Below the pieces are notes generated by a model, which made no database searches, was not told the DNA's origin, and worked only from the letters and a program-made list of their open reading frames with translations. Below are positions 8,588-16,486 of a stretch of DNA of 64,000 nucleotides, piece by piece. Numbering within the stretch: the first letter of the stretch is position 1; each line of letters opens with the position of its first letter. The translations under genes were made by a program, and so were the position numbers. Source of the stretch: Flavobacterium ajazii (GTDB taxonomy: Bacteria; Bacteroidota; Bacteroidia; Flavobacteriales; Flavobacteriaceae); the NCBI RefSeq assembly GCF_010614725.1, contig NZ_JAAEHL010000013.1:62001-126000 (forward strand), in the 5' to 3' direction.

Positions 8588-9166
8588 TTATATCTTCTTA
8601 ACGTATTGTGTAATAATGACAATTTGCTGACCATCTACTTTTCCTTCAATATATTCAGCATTTTCATGGTCCAGACGAATGTTACGAACAGCAGTTCCTT
8701 GTTTTGCAACCATGCTCGAGCCTTTTACTTTCAAATCTTTAATTAAAACGACAGAGTCTCCATGTTGTAAAACTACGCCGTTGCTGTCACGATGAACCAG
8801 TTTGTTTTCGTCGTCTTCACCTTCTCCGGTTGCCTGTGCCCATGCAAGTGTATCTTCGTCTAAATACATCATATCCAGTAATTCCTGTGGCCAGCCTGCA
8901 GCACGCATACGGCTTAGCATTCTCCAGGCAACAACCTGAACCGGAATGTTCTCATTCCACATACTGTCGTTAAGGCATCTCCAGTGATTTAAATCAACTT
9001 TATCCGGATTTTCAATTTGGTCAATGCAGGTATTGCAAGCTAATATACTTTCGTCAATTCCGCCTTTTTGAGTGGGTAAAACAGTATATACTTTTAGGTT
9101 TTCTTCAGCGCCGCAAAGTTCACATTTAGATCCGCTGCGTTTATTTAATTCTCTTTCGATGCTCAT
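8588..9166 (-). CDS. phnA: PhnA domain protein
   Basis: A 192-residue PhnA-family protein. The N-terminal zinc ribbon (CELCGAEENL ... CNTCIDQ, about residues 15-47) is followed by a middle helical part with WRMLSRMRAAGWPQELLDMM. The C-terminal PhnA domain contains DSNGVVLQHGDSVVLIKDLKVKGSS and ends in IVIITQYVKK. The name comes from early association with phosphonate genes in E. coli. The family is not a phosphonoacetate hydrolase in general, and no phosphonate genes are nearby, so its role is best called unknown. It is a single gene with no obvious operon partners. Confidence 0.88.
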   Translation of the reverse strand: MSIERELNKRSGSKCELCGAEENLKVYTVLPTQKGGIDESILACNTCIDQIENPDKVDLNHWRCLNDSMWNENIPVQVVAWRMLSRMRAAGWPQELLDMMYLDEDTLAWAQATGEGEDDENKLVHRDSNGVVLQHGDSVVLIKDLKVKGSSMVAKQGTAVRNIRLDHENAEYIEGKVDGQQIVIITQYVKKI

Positions 9167-9304
9167 GGTTTGATTTTTATTTGAGAGAGCGAAATTACTT
9201 TTAATTTGATTCGCTTACAAATTTATATTTAGGTCTGAAAGTACTGAAATTGCAGGTAATTGTGATTTTTTGAAGCACAAGTTTTGTTTTTTCAAGACCA
9301 TTTG

Positions 9305-9371
9305 TCCCGCTATCCGCTTGTATCTTTTTCTGGCAGCAGCCAGAAAAAGGATACCGCTTCTATCGGGGCTA
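9305..9371 (-). repeat. Dispersed TAGCCCCGAT hairpin element, copy 2
   Basis: Read on the minus strand it starts TAGCCCCGATAGAAGCGG, has the hairpin TTTTTCTGGC / GCCAGAAAAA and ends GCGGATAGCGGGA. The stem sequence differs from copy 1 but remains fully paired. Confidence 0.8.
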
Positions 9372-9403
9372 GATTAGAAATTTTTGATTAAAGGTATTAT
9401 AAA

Positions 9404-9862
9404 TTACTTTTTAACCCTCACCGCATCCGGAACCAGCATCTCATATTCACCTCCGTGACGTAATACATCACGAACAATACTCGAACTAATGAATGAAGTA
9501 CCTGCAGCAGTTAATAAAAATACAGTTTCAATTTTAGAAAGTTTTCTGTTTGTGTGCGCAATGGCTTTCTCGAACTCGAAATCGGCGGGATTACGCAAAC
9601 CTCTTAAAATAAAATTCGCTTTTAGTTTTTTTGCCAGATCAATAGTTAAACCTTCGTAAGTGATCACCGAAACTTTTGGTTCATCTTTGAAAGTTTCTTC
9701 GATAAAGCGTTTTCTTTCTTCAAGTGAAAACATGTATTTTTTTTCGGCATTAACACCAATAGCTATTATAATTTCATCAAACAAAGGGATTCCTCTTTTG
9801 ATAATATCTTCATGACCAAGTGTAATCGGGTCAAACGATCCCGGAAATATAGCTTTTTTCAT
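9404..9862 (-). CDS. coaD: Phosphopantetheine adenylyltransferase
   Basis: A 152-residue enzyme that transfers AMP from ATP to 4'-phosphopantetheine, the penultimate step of coenzyme A synthesis, in the cytoplasm. Nucleotidyltransferase signatures are clear: GSFDPITLGHEDII near the N-terminus (TxGH motif), LRGLRNPADFEFE in the middle and TSFISSSIVRDV near the C-terminus. The length is normal for CoaD. I chose the ATG at 9862; the frame extends to a TTG at 9883, but no homologue-like sequence precedes MKKAIFPGSFDP. The next gene downstream on this strand is phnA, about 240 bp away across a repeat element, so they are probably separate units. Confidence 0.95.
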   Translation of the reverse strand: MKKAIFPGSFDPITLGHEDIIKRGIPLFDEIIIAIGVNAEKKYMFSLEERKRFIEETFKDEPKVSVITYEGLTIDLAKKLKANFILRGLRNPADFEFEKAIAHTNRKLSKIETVFLLTAAGTSFISSSIVRDVLRHGGEYEMLVPDAVRVKK

Positions 9863-9904
9863 TTTTTTATTTTTGAGATTCAAATTCCAGCAAGCAAAGT
9901 TGTA

Positions 9905-9961
9905 AAAAATTATTGAAATTGAATTTTGATATTGATATTGATTTTTGAAATTGTAATTTGA
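9905..9961. repeat. ATTGATATTG-type low-complexity spacer
   Basis: Imperfect repetition of TTGAAATTG / TTGATATTG words. Similar spacers flank the four-helix-bundle gene at 37541-37623 and 37972-38067. Confidence 0.5.
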
Positions 9962-10654
9962 TTACGTTATCCTTTTTGTATTTATTGAAGCTACCCATTC
10001 GTCTTTTTGACAAACCTTGCATTTTGCAGTTCCTGCTTTTTGCTTTTCGGTATGTCCACAGAAGCTGCAGGAATAGGTTCCGTCAGTTGGAATAATTTTG
10101 CTTTTTTCAATAAACAAAGCGGGCAGAATCGGCAATCCGTATCCGACTTTTTCGTCCGGGTAATAAAAAACACTTACTTCGCCGCTCGGTTCAATAAAAG
10201 CATGTTTTATTTGGCCTAAATGCTCGATAGATTTTACACGCAGCTCTGAGAAAAATTCATCCTGCGCCAGTGTTTCTTTCTTAAACGATGATAAAGAAAA
10301 TTTTCCGTCCTGAATAAGGCATTCGGTTTTGCCTTCAATAAATTCTTCAAACTTTTTGCTTTTTCCGGTTAGCCAGGTAACAGTCCGGTACAAAATCATA
10401 ATAACCGCAAAAACGATTATCGCCGGTACAATCCCGACATCTTCATAAAACATTGGATCTCCTGCAGCAGAGCCCAGTGCAATAATTATCACGGTTTCAA
10501 AAATTGATAATTGTTTTACGCCCCTTTTTCCCGCCAGTTTTAAAGTCAGTAATAAAATCGTGAACATTACGGTTGAACGAAAGATTACCTCCAAAAGAAA
10601 AACTCCCGGCAGTTCGTTAAATAAGACCCTATTCCATTCAAATATTTCTTTCAT
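9962..10654 (-). CDS. DUF421 (YetF-type) membrane protein with C-terminal zinc ribbon
   Basis: A 230-residue protein. The first part has three hydrophobic helices (about residues 15-40, 47-65 and 70-92), with the DUF421 hallmark LAGKRGVKQLSIFE between helices 1 and 2. The soluble DUF421 domain follows, with LIQDGKFS and ELRVKSIEHLGQIKHAFIEPSGEVSVF. The C-terminus adds a CSFCGH ... CKVCQK zinc-ribbon-like motif (about 198-222). DUF421 proteins include Bacillus YetF/YdfS; they are integral membrane proteins whose molecular role is poorly known, with links to sporulation in Bacillus. The zinc ribbon is an addition I note for this protein. It is a single gene between a low-complexity spacer and another zinc-ribbon gene. 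Confidence 0.82.
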   Translation of the reverse strand: MKEIFEWNRVLFNELPGVFLLEVIFRSTVMFTILLLTLKLAGKRGVKQLSIFETVIIIALGSAAGDPMFYEDVGIVPAIIVFAVIMILYRTVTWLTGKSKKFEEFIEGKTECLIQDGKFSLSSFKKETLAQDEFFSELRVKSIEHLGQIKHAFIEPSGEVSVFYYPDEKVGYGLPILPALFIEKSKIIPTDGTYSCSFCGHTEKQKAGTAKCKVCQKDEWVASINTKRIT

Positions 10655-10705
10655 TTTTTTGAGAGTTGCTAAGGTTCTGAGATTCTGAGTTTCTTTTTTC
10701 CAAAA

Positions 10706-11332
10706 TTAATTACTGAAATTTAAATCAGACTTTTTTCGGACTATTTTTAGAATACCATCTTCATGATAAAGTTTTAATAGTTCATTTTTGGAGTAATTAA
10801 CTTTTTTATCAGAATAATTTTCTGCTTTATCTAAATCATCAATTTCATAAGGCATATAGGCATCAAAATCATTATGAGTTGTGTAAATACTGTCTTTGGT
10901 TACTTTATCAATTTTCATATTCGAATAATAACCATTTGAAAATTTTAAATTATAAACATCACCCTCTTTTGGATTTTTTACCAGAATACTTGTTTCGTCT
11001 TTTTTCTCAAAATAATTCTTAATTGTAAAAATAAGGAATAATGCCAGAATAAAAGAACCTGTGAATATCCAAATTGAATTATCTAATTTTTCGGTTCGTA
11101 GTTTTGATTGAATGTTTTCTGATAAATCTTCGTAATCAAATTTTTCTTTGCAATGGCTGCATTCAATAAAAACAAGTTTACCCACAGGAAACAAAGGAAT
11201 CATAGTCAGATGTGTATATCTTCTGTAAATGCTAAAATGCAGTGTGTTTTCTTTTTTACATTTCGGACATTCTTCATTTGAAATTTCACCGTTTTTTATA
11301 TTTGAATCACGAGTTCCAACTAGAAAGAGCAT
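10706..11332 (-). CDS. Zinc-ribbon membrane protein of unknown function
   Basis: A 208-residue protein not recognised as a named family. The N-terminal half holds a four-cysteine zinc ribbon (ECPKCKKENTLHF ... ECSHCKEKF, about residues 22-65) with the segment TMIPLFPVGK between the pairs, typical of the zinc-ribbon_15-like family. One transmembrane helix at about residues 87-105 is followed by a charged C-terminal domain (EGDVYNLKFSNGYYSNMKIDKV ...), which may fold as a small beta barrel. The topology suggests a cytoplasmic zinc ribbon and an external C-terminal domain. It lies 50 bp upstream of the DUF421 gene on the same strand, which also carries a zinc ribbon, so the two may be cotranscribed. 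Confidence 0.6.
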   Translation of the reverse strand: MLFLVGTRDSNIKNGEISNEECPKCKKENTLHFSIYRRYTHLTMIPLFPVGKLVFIECSHCKEKFDYEDLSENIQSKLRTEKLDNSIWIFTGSFILALFLIFTIKNYFEKKDETSILVKNPKEGDVYNLKFSNGYYSNMKIDKVTKDSIYTTHNDFDAYMPYEIDDLDKAENYSDKKVNYSKNELLKLYHEDGILKIVRKKSDLNFSN

Positions 11333-11462
11333 ATTGTTTGAGTTTGCGAAAATGAAGATTAGACTTGAAAGAACTTAGATTCCGCTCAGTCAGACAAGTT
11401 TTATAAATTTAATAAAAAAGGTGCTAAAATCTCAGAATCTTAGCACCTCAGTATCTTAGCGA

Positions 11463-12434
11463 CTATTTTAAAGTCAGCTCAATTGCATTGGTAAATAAAT
11501 CTTCAAGAGTTATTCCGGCTGCTTTGGCCTGCTGTGGAATTAAACTTTCGGTTGTTAATCCCGGAATGGTATTCATTTCCAGCATGTGTGGTTCGTTGTT
11601 TACGATAATGAATTCGCTTCGTGAGAACCCTTTCATTTTTAATACTTCGTAAGCACGTTTAGCTGTTTCGCCTATTTTTTGTGTAAGTTCATCTGAAATT
11701 CTCGCAGGCGTGATTTCCTGTGATTTTCCTTCGTATTTCGCTTCGTAATCAAAGAAATCATTGTCTGATACAATTTCTGTAATTGGTAAAACGATGATTT
11801 CGCCTTTATAATTGATAACCCCAACAGAAACTTCGGTTCCGTCAAGGAAACTTTCGATGATGATTTCGTTGTCTTCTTTGTACGCTACTTCAATGGCAAT
11901 TGGCAATTCGGCTTCGGATTTTACTTTTGAGATTCCGAAACTTGAACCTGCTTTATTTGGTTTTACGAAACAAGGCAAACCTACTTTTTTGACGATTTCG
12001 GCTGTATTGATTTCGTCTCCTTTATTTAGGTAGTATGAAATTGCAGTTTTGATTCCGTATGGTTTTAAAACCGATAATAAATCACGTTTATTGAAGGTTA
12101 CGGCTGCCTGATAATAATCGCAGGAAGTTTGGGGGATTCCTAATAATTCGAAATAAGCCTGCATCAGTCCGTCCTCACCCGGAGAACCATGAATAGCATT
12201 GAAAACACAGTCAAATTTGATTTTTTCACCATTTACGGTTACAGAGAAATCGTTTCTGTCAATCGGAAATTCAGCATCATTTTCGTCAACGTAAACCCAT
12301 TTTTCTTTGAAAATATGAATTCGGAATCCGTTGTATTTTGTTTTGTCAAGGTATTGTTTTACAACGTTTCCGCTGATTAGAGAGATTTTATATTCGCTTG
12401 AATATCCGCCCATGATAATGGCTATGTTTTTCAT
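11463..12434 (-). CDS. ddl: D-alanine--D-alanine ligase
   Basis: A 323-residue ATP-grasp enzyme that joins two D-alanines for peptidoglycan precursor synthesis in the cytoplasm. Visible motifs are IIMGGYSSEYKIS at the N-terminus, HGSPGEDGLMQAYFE (Ddl signature 1) and FVKPNKAGSSFGISKV in the ATP-grasp core. FSRSEFIIVNNEPHMLEMNTIPGLT is signature 2, with its metal-binding Glu and Asn. The length fits the family. Divergent from it, across repeats, lies the PASTA-domain gene followed by the RluD-type synthase, a neighbourhood consistent with cell-wall functions. It appears monocistronic. Confidence 0.95.
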   Translation of the reverse strand: MKNIAIIMGGYSSEYKISLISGNVVKQYLDKTKYNGFRIHIFKEKWVYVDENDAEFPIDRNDFSVTVNGEKIKFDCVFNAIHGSPGEDGLMQAYFELLGIPQTSCDYYQAAVTFNKRDLLSVLKPYGIKTAISYYLNKGDEINTAEIVKKVGLPCFVKPNKAGSSFGISKVKSEAELPIAIEVAYKEDNEIIIESFLDGTEVSVGVINYKGEIIVLPITEIVSDNDFFDYEAKYEGKSQEITPARISDELTQKIGETAKRAYEVLKMKGFSRSEFIIVNNEPHMLEMNTIPGLTTESLIPQQAKAAGITLEDLFTNAIELTLK

Positions 12435-12522
12435 TGACTTTTTGGTTTATGTGTTTAATTGTTAATTTTATTTGTTTCAGGTTTCAGGTTTCCTTTGTTT
12501 CATGTCTTAAAATTTCTTTTTT

Positions 12523-12594
12523 GTCAGACTGAGCGGAGTCGAAGTCCCTATTACCGAATCACTTTGTTAAGACTTCGACTCCGCTCAGTCTGAC
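12523..12594. repeat. Perfect 24-bp inverted repeat (GACTCCGCTCAGTCTGAC type)
   Basis: Left arm 12523-12546 and right arm 12571-12594 are perfectly complementary over 24 bp around a 24-bp spacer. The arm word (GACTCCGCTCAG) recurs at 25611-25633 and twice at 41632-41709. A tract of GTTTCAG words lies just to the left (12475-12500). The 371-bp ddl-PASTA gap holds this repeat, the next hairpin element and a promoter box. Confidence 0.85.
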
Positions 12595-12638
12595 ACTGTG
12601 AACAATAATAATAAACGTTCTTATAAAACCTAATGCCC

Positions 12639-12710
12639 TAGCCCCGATAGAGCCGGTATCCTTTTTGACCGCTTTTTTGCGGGTAAAAAGATATAGGCGA
12701 AAGCGGGAAA
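12639..12710 (+). repeat. Dispersed TAGCCCCGAT hairpin element, copy 3
   Basis: This starts TAGCCCCGATAGAGCCGG, has the hairpin TTTTTGACCGC / GCGGGTAAAAA and ends AAGCGGGA, then CAGCTCC. It is the most diverged of the five good copies, yet the stem still pairs apart from one position. Confidence 0.7.
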
Positions 12711-12776
12711 CAGCTCCCGATTATTCGCTTTACTGTTTAAAACAAAATTATCATTTTTTTTGAAACGAAATAGCTT

Positions 12777-12784
12777 TATCTTTG
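12777..12784 (+). promoter_or_regulatory. -7 promoter box (TATCTTTG) of the PASTA/RluD operon
   Basis: TATCTTTG matches TAnnTTTG. The ATG of the PASTA gene is at 12806. An in-frame TTG at 12782 lies within the box and is therefore not the start. No -33 element at standard spacing is obvious. Confidence 0.5.
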
Positions 12785-12805
12785 CGTTCATCTAAAAATA
12801 AATTT

Positions 12806-13429
12806 ATGAGTTTACGTAAGTATTTAACGAGCCGTGTGTTTTTTTTACAAGTATTGGGTGCAGCTGCAATTATTGCGGTTTTGGGTTATTTGTTTATGCA
12901 CTGGCTGACGTTTACAACGGATCACGGACATGAAATTGCGGTTCCGAATTTAGCTAAACTGACAGAAGAACAGGTAGAAGAAAAGCTGGACGATCTGGAT
13001 CTGGATTATGTGCTTTTGGATAGTGTTGATTACAGAAGTGAATATCCTAAATTTAGTGTGGTAGAGCAGGATCCGCTGCCGGGAACAATGGTAAAAGTAG
13101 GAAGAAAAATATATATTAAAATTAATGCATCCGGGTTTTCGTCTGTTAGAATTCCTGATTTAATTGATAAAACGTATCGTGAAGCGGTTCCGACTCTGAA
13201 AGCTTTAGGGCTTCAGGAAGGAACTATTACGTATATTCCGAATCTTGGAAAAGATATGGTTTTAGAACTTCGCTACAAAGGCAGAAACCTGAAAGCAGGA
13301 GACCGTGTATTAAAAGCATCTAAAATTGATTTGGTTTTAGGCGACGGAAAAGCGAGTTATGTAGATGAAAGTGAGGCTGTAGACAGTACTGCTGCGCCAA
13401 TTGAAGAAACACCAACTGATGAACAATAA
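12806..13429 (+). CDS. PASTA domain membrane protein
   Basis: A 207-residue protein with one N-terminal transmembrane helix (about residues 12-33) and an outer region with PASTA repeats. The first covers IAVPNLAKLTEEQVEEKLDD ... SVVEQDPLPGTMVKVGRKIYIKI (about 46-106). The second begins RIPDLIDKTYREAVPTLKALGL. The acidic tail is low complexity. PASTA domains bind peptidoglycan fragments in Ser/Thr kinases and penicillin-binding proteins, but here no kinase or transpeptidase domain is attached. The next gene overlaps the end of this one by 11 bp, so they are translationally coupled. Neighbouring ddl supports a cell-envelope role, although the coupled partner is an rRNA-modifying enzyme. Confidence 0.88.
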   Translation: MSLRKYLTSRVFFLQVLGAAAIIAVLGYLFMHWLTFTTDHGHEIAVPNLAKLTEEQVEEKLDDLDLDYVLLDSVDYRSEYPKFSVVEQDPLPGTMVKVGRKIYIKINASGFSSVRIPDLIDKTYREAVPTLKALGLQEGTITYIPNLGKDMVLELRYKGRNLKAGDRVLKASKIDLVLGDGKASYVDESEAVDSTAAPIEETPTDEQ

Positions 13430-14465
13430 TAATGAAGAAAATTTAGATCTGGAAGACGAATTATTCGAACATTACAGATTTGAAGTCCCAAAAGGTCAGG
13501 CGTTTTTGCGTATTGACAAATATTTAATGTATTTGATTCCGAATGCCACACGAAATAAAATTCAGAATGCGGCCACTAACGGAAACATTTTTGTAAATGA
13601 TATTCCGGTAAAGTCAAACTACAAAGTAAAACCTTTTGATGTGATAACAGTGATGTTGTCGCATCCTCCATTTGAGAATAGAGTAGATCCGGAGGATATT
13701 CCGCTGGATATCGTTTATGAAGATGAAGCGCTCCTGCTTATCAATAAACCGCCCGGATTGGTAGTGCATCCGGGACACGGCAATTATACCGGAACTTTGG
13801 TGAATGCTTTGGCATTTCATTTCGAAAATTTACCAATGAACAGCAGTGAACGTCCAGGTTTGGTTCACCGAATAGATAAGGATACGTCCGGACTTTTGAT
13901 TATAGCAAAAACGGAAGCTGCAATGACGCATTTAGCCAAACAATTTGAGGCTAAAACTACAGAACGTGAATATGTTGCCCTTGTATGGGGAAATATTAAG
14001 GAAGACAGCGGTACGATTGAAGGTAATCTTGCCAGACATTTGAAAGACCGTATGCAAATGGCGGTTTTTGCTGATCCTGAAATTGGAAAGCCAGCAATCA
14101 CGCATTATAAAGTTTTGGAGCGTTTTGGTTACGTAACTTTGATTTCGTGTAAACTGGAGACAGGAAGGACACACCAGATTCGTGCACACATGAAACATAT
14201 CGGGCATCCGTTGTTTAATGACGAACGTTACGGAGGTCATTTGATTCTGAAAGGAACTACTTTTACAAAATACAAGCAGTTTATAGAAAATTGTTTTAAA
14301 GCCCTGCCACGTCAGGCGCTGCATGCAAAAACACTTGGATTCGTTCACCCAAATACAGGCGAAATGATGCGTTTTGACACCGAATTGCCTCAGGATTTTC
14401 AGGATTGTATTGAAAAATGGCGCAATTATGTGAAATCGCACAATGTTGAGGATGACGAGGTATAA
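13419..14465 (+). CDS. RluD-family pseudouridine synthase
   Basis: A 348-residue RluA/RluD-type enzyme that isomerises uridines in 23S rRNA. An S4-like RNA-binding domain is at about residues 20-85 (FLRIDKYLMYLIPNATRNKIQ ... VKPFDVITVML). The catalytic domain follows, with PGLVVHPGHGNYTGTLVNAL. The signature GLVHRIDKDTSGLLIIAKT contains the catalytic aspartate. LETGRTHQIRAHMKHIGHPLFND closes the core. The start at the ATG 13419 overlaps the PASTA gene by 11 bp. A strong terminator ends the two-gene operon. RluD modifies helix 69 uridines in E. coli; specificity here is assumed from similarity only. Confidence 0.93.
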   Translation: MNNNNEENLDLEDELFEHYRFEVPKGQAFLRIDKYLMYLIPNATRNKIQNAATNGNIFVNDIPVKSNYKVKPFDVITVMLSHPPFENRVDPEDIPLDIVYEDEALLLINKPPGLVVHPGHGNYTGTLVNALAFHFENLPMNSSERPGLVHRIDKDTSGLLIIAKTEAAMTHLAKQFEAKTTEREYVALVWGNIKEDSGTIEGNLARHLKDRMQMAVFADPEIGKPAITHYKVLERFGYVTLISCKLETGRTHQIRAHMKHIGHPLFNDERYGGHLILKGTTFTKYKQFIENCFKALPRQALHAKTLGFVHPNTGEMMRFDTELPQDFQDCIEKWRNYVKSHNVEDDEV

Positions 14466-14512
14466 TTTGATAATGAGATAATTTGTCAATTAGATAATTT
14501 TTTTGAAAATAC

Positions 14513-14543
14513 AAAAAGCTCCATTTTTTAAGGAGCTTTTTTG
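14513..14543 (+). terminator. Terminator of the PASTA/RluD operon
   Basis: AAAAAGCTCC / GGAGCTTTTTT around a T/A-rich loop, followed by more T. Confidence 0.85.
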
Positions 14544-14623
14544 TTTTATGAAAGACACTTAAATCTAGGAAGTCTAAAAATCTAACATTCTAAATTACTA
14601 AGTTTGTATTTCAGAAAATAATT

Positions 14624-15406
14624 ATGAAAAACAATTTCGATCTTAGAACGGTAAATGTTACGCGTTACATCACGCCTTTGCGTGAGGGAGGTTCTTTGCC
14701 TGCTTTGGCTGAGGCCGATGACGATTTTAAATATGTACTCAAATTCAAAGGTGCCGGTCATGGCGTAAAAGCCCTGATTGCCGAATTGATAGGCGGACAA
14801 GTTGCGAAAGCCTTAAAATTACAGTTGCCGGAATTGGTTTTTGCCAATCTCGATGAAGCTTTTGGGCGCACTGAAGCCGATGAAGAGATTCAGGATTTGC
14901 TGCAGGGAAGTCAGGGATTAAATCTGGCGCTTCATTTTCTGTCGGGTGCGATTACGTTTGATCCCGCAGTTACGACTGTCGATGCCAAATTGGCGTCTCA
15001 GATTGTCTGGCTGGATGCCTATATTACCAATGTCGACCGAACTTTTAAAAATACCAATATGCTGATCTGGCATAAAGAATTGTGGCTGATCGATCACGGA
15101 GCATGTCTGTACTTTCATCATTCCTGGAACAACTGGGAGCAGCATGCCAAAAGTCCGTTTGCATTGATAAAAGATCACGTTTTATTGCCTCAGGCCTCAC
15201 TTTTAAAGGAAGTTGACGCCGAATTTAAAGCGATTTTGACACCCGAAATTTTAGAAGAAATTGTCAATGCAATTCCGCTGGACTGGCTTGAATGGGAAGA
15301 TACAGATGAAACACCGGAGGGCTTGCGAAATGTGTACTTACAGTTTTTAAAGACAAGATTAGATAATTCAGAAATATTTGTAAATCAGGCTCAAAATGCA
15401 AGATAG
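14624..15406 (+). CDS. HipA-like kinase domain protein
   Basis: A 260-residue protein resembling the kinase part of HipA but much shorter than HipA toxins (about 440 residues). VTRYITPLREGGSLPALAEADD is the N-terminal glycine-rich segment, and YVLKFKGAGHGVKALIAELIGGQVAKAL carries the probable ATP-contacting lysine and helix. ITNVDRTFKNTNMLIWHKELWLIDHGACLYFHH contains the catalytic Asp (NVDR), the following Asn and the metal-binding Asp (IDHG), so the active site looks intact. There is no HipB-type regulator. The next gene overlaps by 11 bp and encodes a DUF3037 protein, so the two form a coupled pair. I infer a phosphotransferase of unknown target, not an established toxin. Confidence 0.78.
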   Translation: MKNNFDLRTVNVTRYITPLREGGSLPALAEADDDFKYVLKFKGAGHGVKALIAELIGGQVAKALKLQLPELVFANLDEAFGRTEADEEIQDLLQGSQGLNLALHFLSGAITFDPAVTTVDAKLASQIVWLDAYITNVDRTFKNTNMLIWHKELWLIDHGACLYFHHSWNNWEQHAKSPFALIKDHVLLPQASLLKEVDAEFKAILTPEILEEIVNAIPLDWLEWEDTDETPEGLRNVYLQFLKTRLDNSEIFVNQAQNAR

Positions 15407-15779
15407 TCACTTATATGAGTACGCTGTAATTCGGGTTGTGCCAAGGGTAGAACGCGAAGAATTCCTGAATATCGGAATCATTTTGTTTTGCAAAAAAGCC
15501 AGGTTTATAAAGGTTCTTTTTCACTTAAATAAAGAAAAAATTCAAGCACTTTCTACAGATTTCGACATCGAACAGTTAGAATGTAATTTAACCTCGCTGG
15601 TAAAAATCGCCAACGGAGCCAAAGACGGCGGTCCGATTGCTGAGTTTGAGATTCCGGAGCGTTTTAGATGGTTAACGGCTATTAGAAGTTCTGCAATTCA
15701 AACGTCTAGACCGCATCCGGGGTTGTGTATGGATTTGGAGAAAACGATTCAGAGGTTGTTTGAGGAACTTGTCTTGTAA
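15396..15779 (+). CDS. DUF3037 family protein
   Basis: A 127-residue protein of the DUF3037 type, with YEYAVIRVVPRVEREEFLNIGIILFC at the N-terminus and SSAIQTSRPHPGLCMD toward the end. The fold and role are unknown to me. It overlaps the HipA-like kinase gene by 11 bp. The overlap makes cotranslation likely and suggests that this protein is a partner or substrate of the kinase (inference). The gene is followed by a long inverted repeat rather than by further genes on this strand. Confidence 0.78.
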   Translation: MQDSHLYEYAVIRVVPRVEREEFLNIGIILFCKKARFIKVLFHLNKEKIQALSTDFDIEQLECNLTSLVKIANGAKDGGPIAEFEIPERFRWLTAIRSSAIQTSRPHPGLCMDLEKTIQRLFEELVL

Positions 15780-15829
15780 TTTTTTTTACCATATAAGTTA
15801 TATAAGATAATTTAAGTTTTGTTTTAATG

Positions 15830-15901
15830 AATCTCGCAAAGACGCGAAGGCACAAAGAAATATAAGAAAAAAACTTTGCGACTCTGTGTCTTTGCGAGAT
15901 T
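15830..15901. repeat. Inverted repeat of AATCTCGCAAAGACGC / TTTGCGAGATT type
   Basis: Arms at 15830-15857 and 15873-15901 are largely complementary (AATCTCGCAAAGAC versus GTCTTTGCGAGATT, with AGGCACAAAG-like inner parts). A further half-copy (TTTGTGAGTCTTAGCG, CTCTGCGAATCTCTGTGAA) extends to about 15950. It lies between convergent genes and could terminate transcription both ways. Confidence 0.7.
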
Positions 15902-15955
15902 ATAACATCTTTGTGAGTCTTAGCGTAAACCTCTGCGAATCTCTGTGAAATAAGC

Positions 15956-16465
15956 CTAAATCAGTTTTTTCTCCAAATAAATAAATTCCAAAGGCTCTTC
16001 AGAAACCGTAACATGAATGTCACTCTCAGGAAAAGCCTCACGTTCACCAGTATCCACATATCCATGACGTTTGTACCACGCAATAAGCTCTTCACGAACT
16101 GAAATGACCGTCATGATTATACTATACAATCCCAAAGCTTTCGCCTGATTTTCGGCTTCAGCCAAAAGCTTTTTCCCGATGCCGCTGTTTTGAAGTTCAG
16201 GCGAAACCGTCAGCATTCCTAAATACAATTGATGACCTTTTTCGACCAATAAAACCGAACCGATGATTTTGTCGTTTTCAGTAAATTTCAGAATCGTGTT
16301 TTTTGGATCTAGAAAGATTTCGGTCATTTCGGGTTCGTCGGTTCTTTTTCCTTCGAGTAAATGGGCTTCGGTTGTCCAGCCTTTTTTGGAGGTTTCGCCT
16401 CTGTATGCTGAGTTGATCAGGGTTACTAATGTGGGAATATCTTCTAAAGTTGCTTTTGTAATCAT
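15956..16465 (-). CDS. GNAT family N-acetyltransferase
   Basis: A 169-residue protein with the GNAT fold. MITKATLEDIPTLVTLINSAYRG is strand 1/helix 1. LGMLTVSPELQNSGIGKKLLAEAENQAK contains the acetyl-CoA-binding motif A (QNSGIGK). IMTVISVREELIAWYKRHGYVDTGE is motif B with the usual W-Y-x-R-x-G-Y/F. Such enzymes transfer an acetyl group from acetyl-CoA to an amine; the substrate cannot be told. It is 21 bp downstream of the lipoprotein gene stop on the same strand, so the two may be one operon. Confidence 0.85.
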   Translation of the reverse strand: MITKATLEDIPTLVTLINSAYRGETSKKGWTTEAHLLEGKRTDEPEMTEIFLDPKNTILKFTENDKIIGSVLLVEKGHQLYLGMLTVSPELQNSGIGKKLLAEAENQAKALGLYSIIMTVISVREELIAWYKRHGYVDTGEREAFPESDIHVTVSEEPLEFIYLEKKLI

Positions 16466-16486
16466 GTGTTGTAACTTTAATCCAAA

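Noticed and set aside
14624..15406. HipA toxin of a classical HipBA system
   Set aside because: The protein is about 180 residues shorter than HipA and has no adjacent HipB. Its partner is DUF3037.
15830..15901. CTCGCAAAGAC inverted repeat as an RNA gene or riboswitch
   Set aside because: It lies between convergent genes, has no conserved riboswitch core and looks like a dispersed terminator-like repeat.
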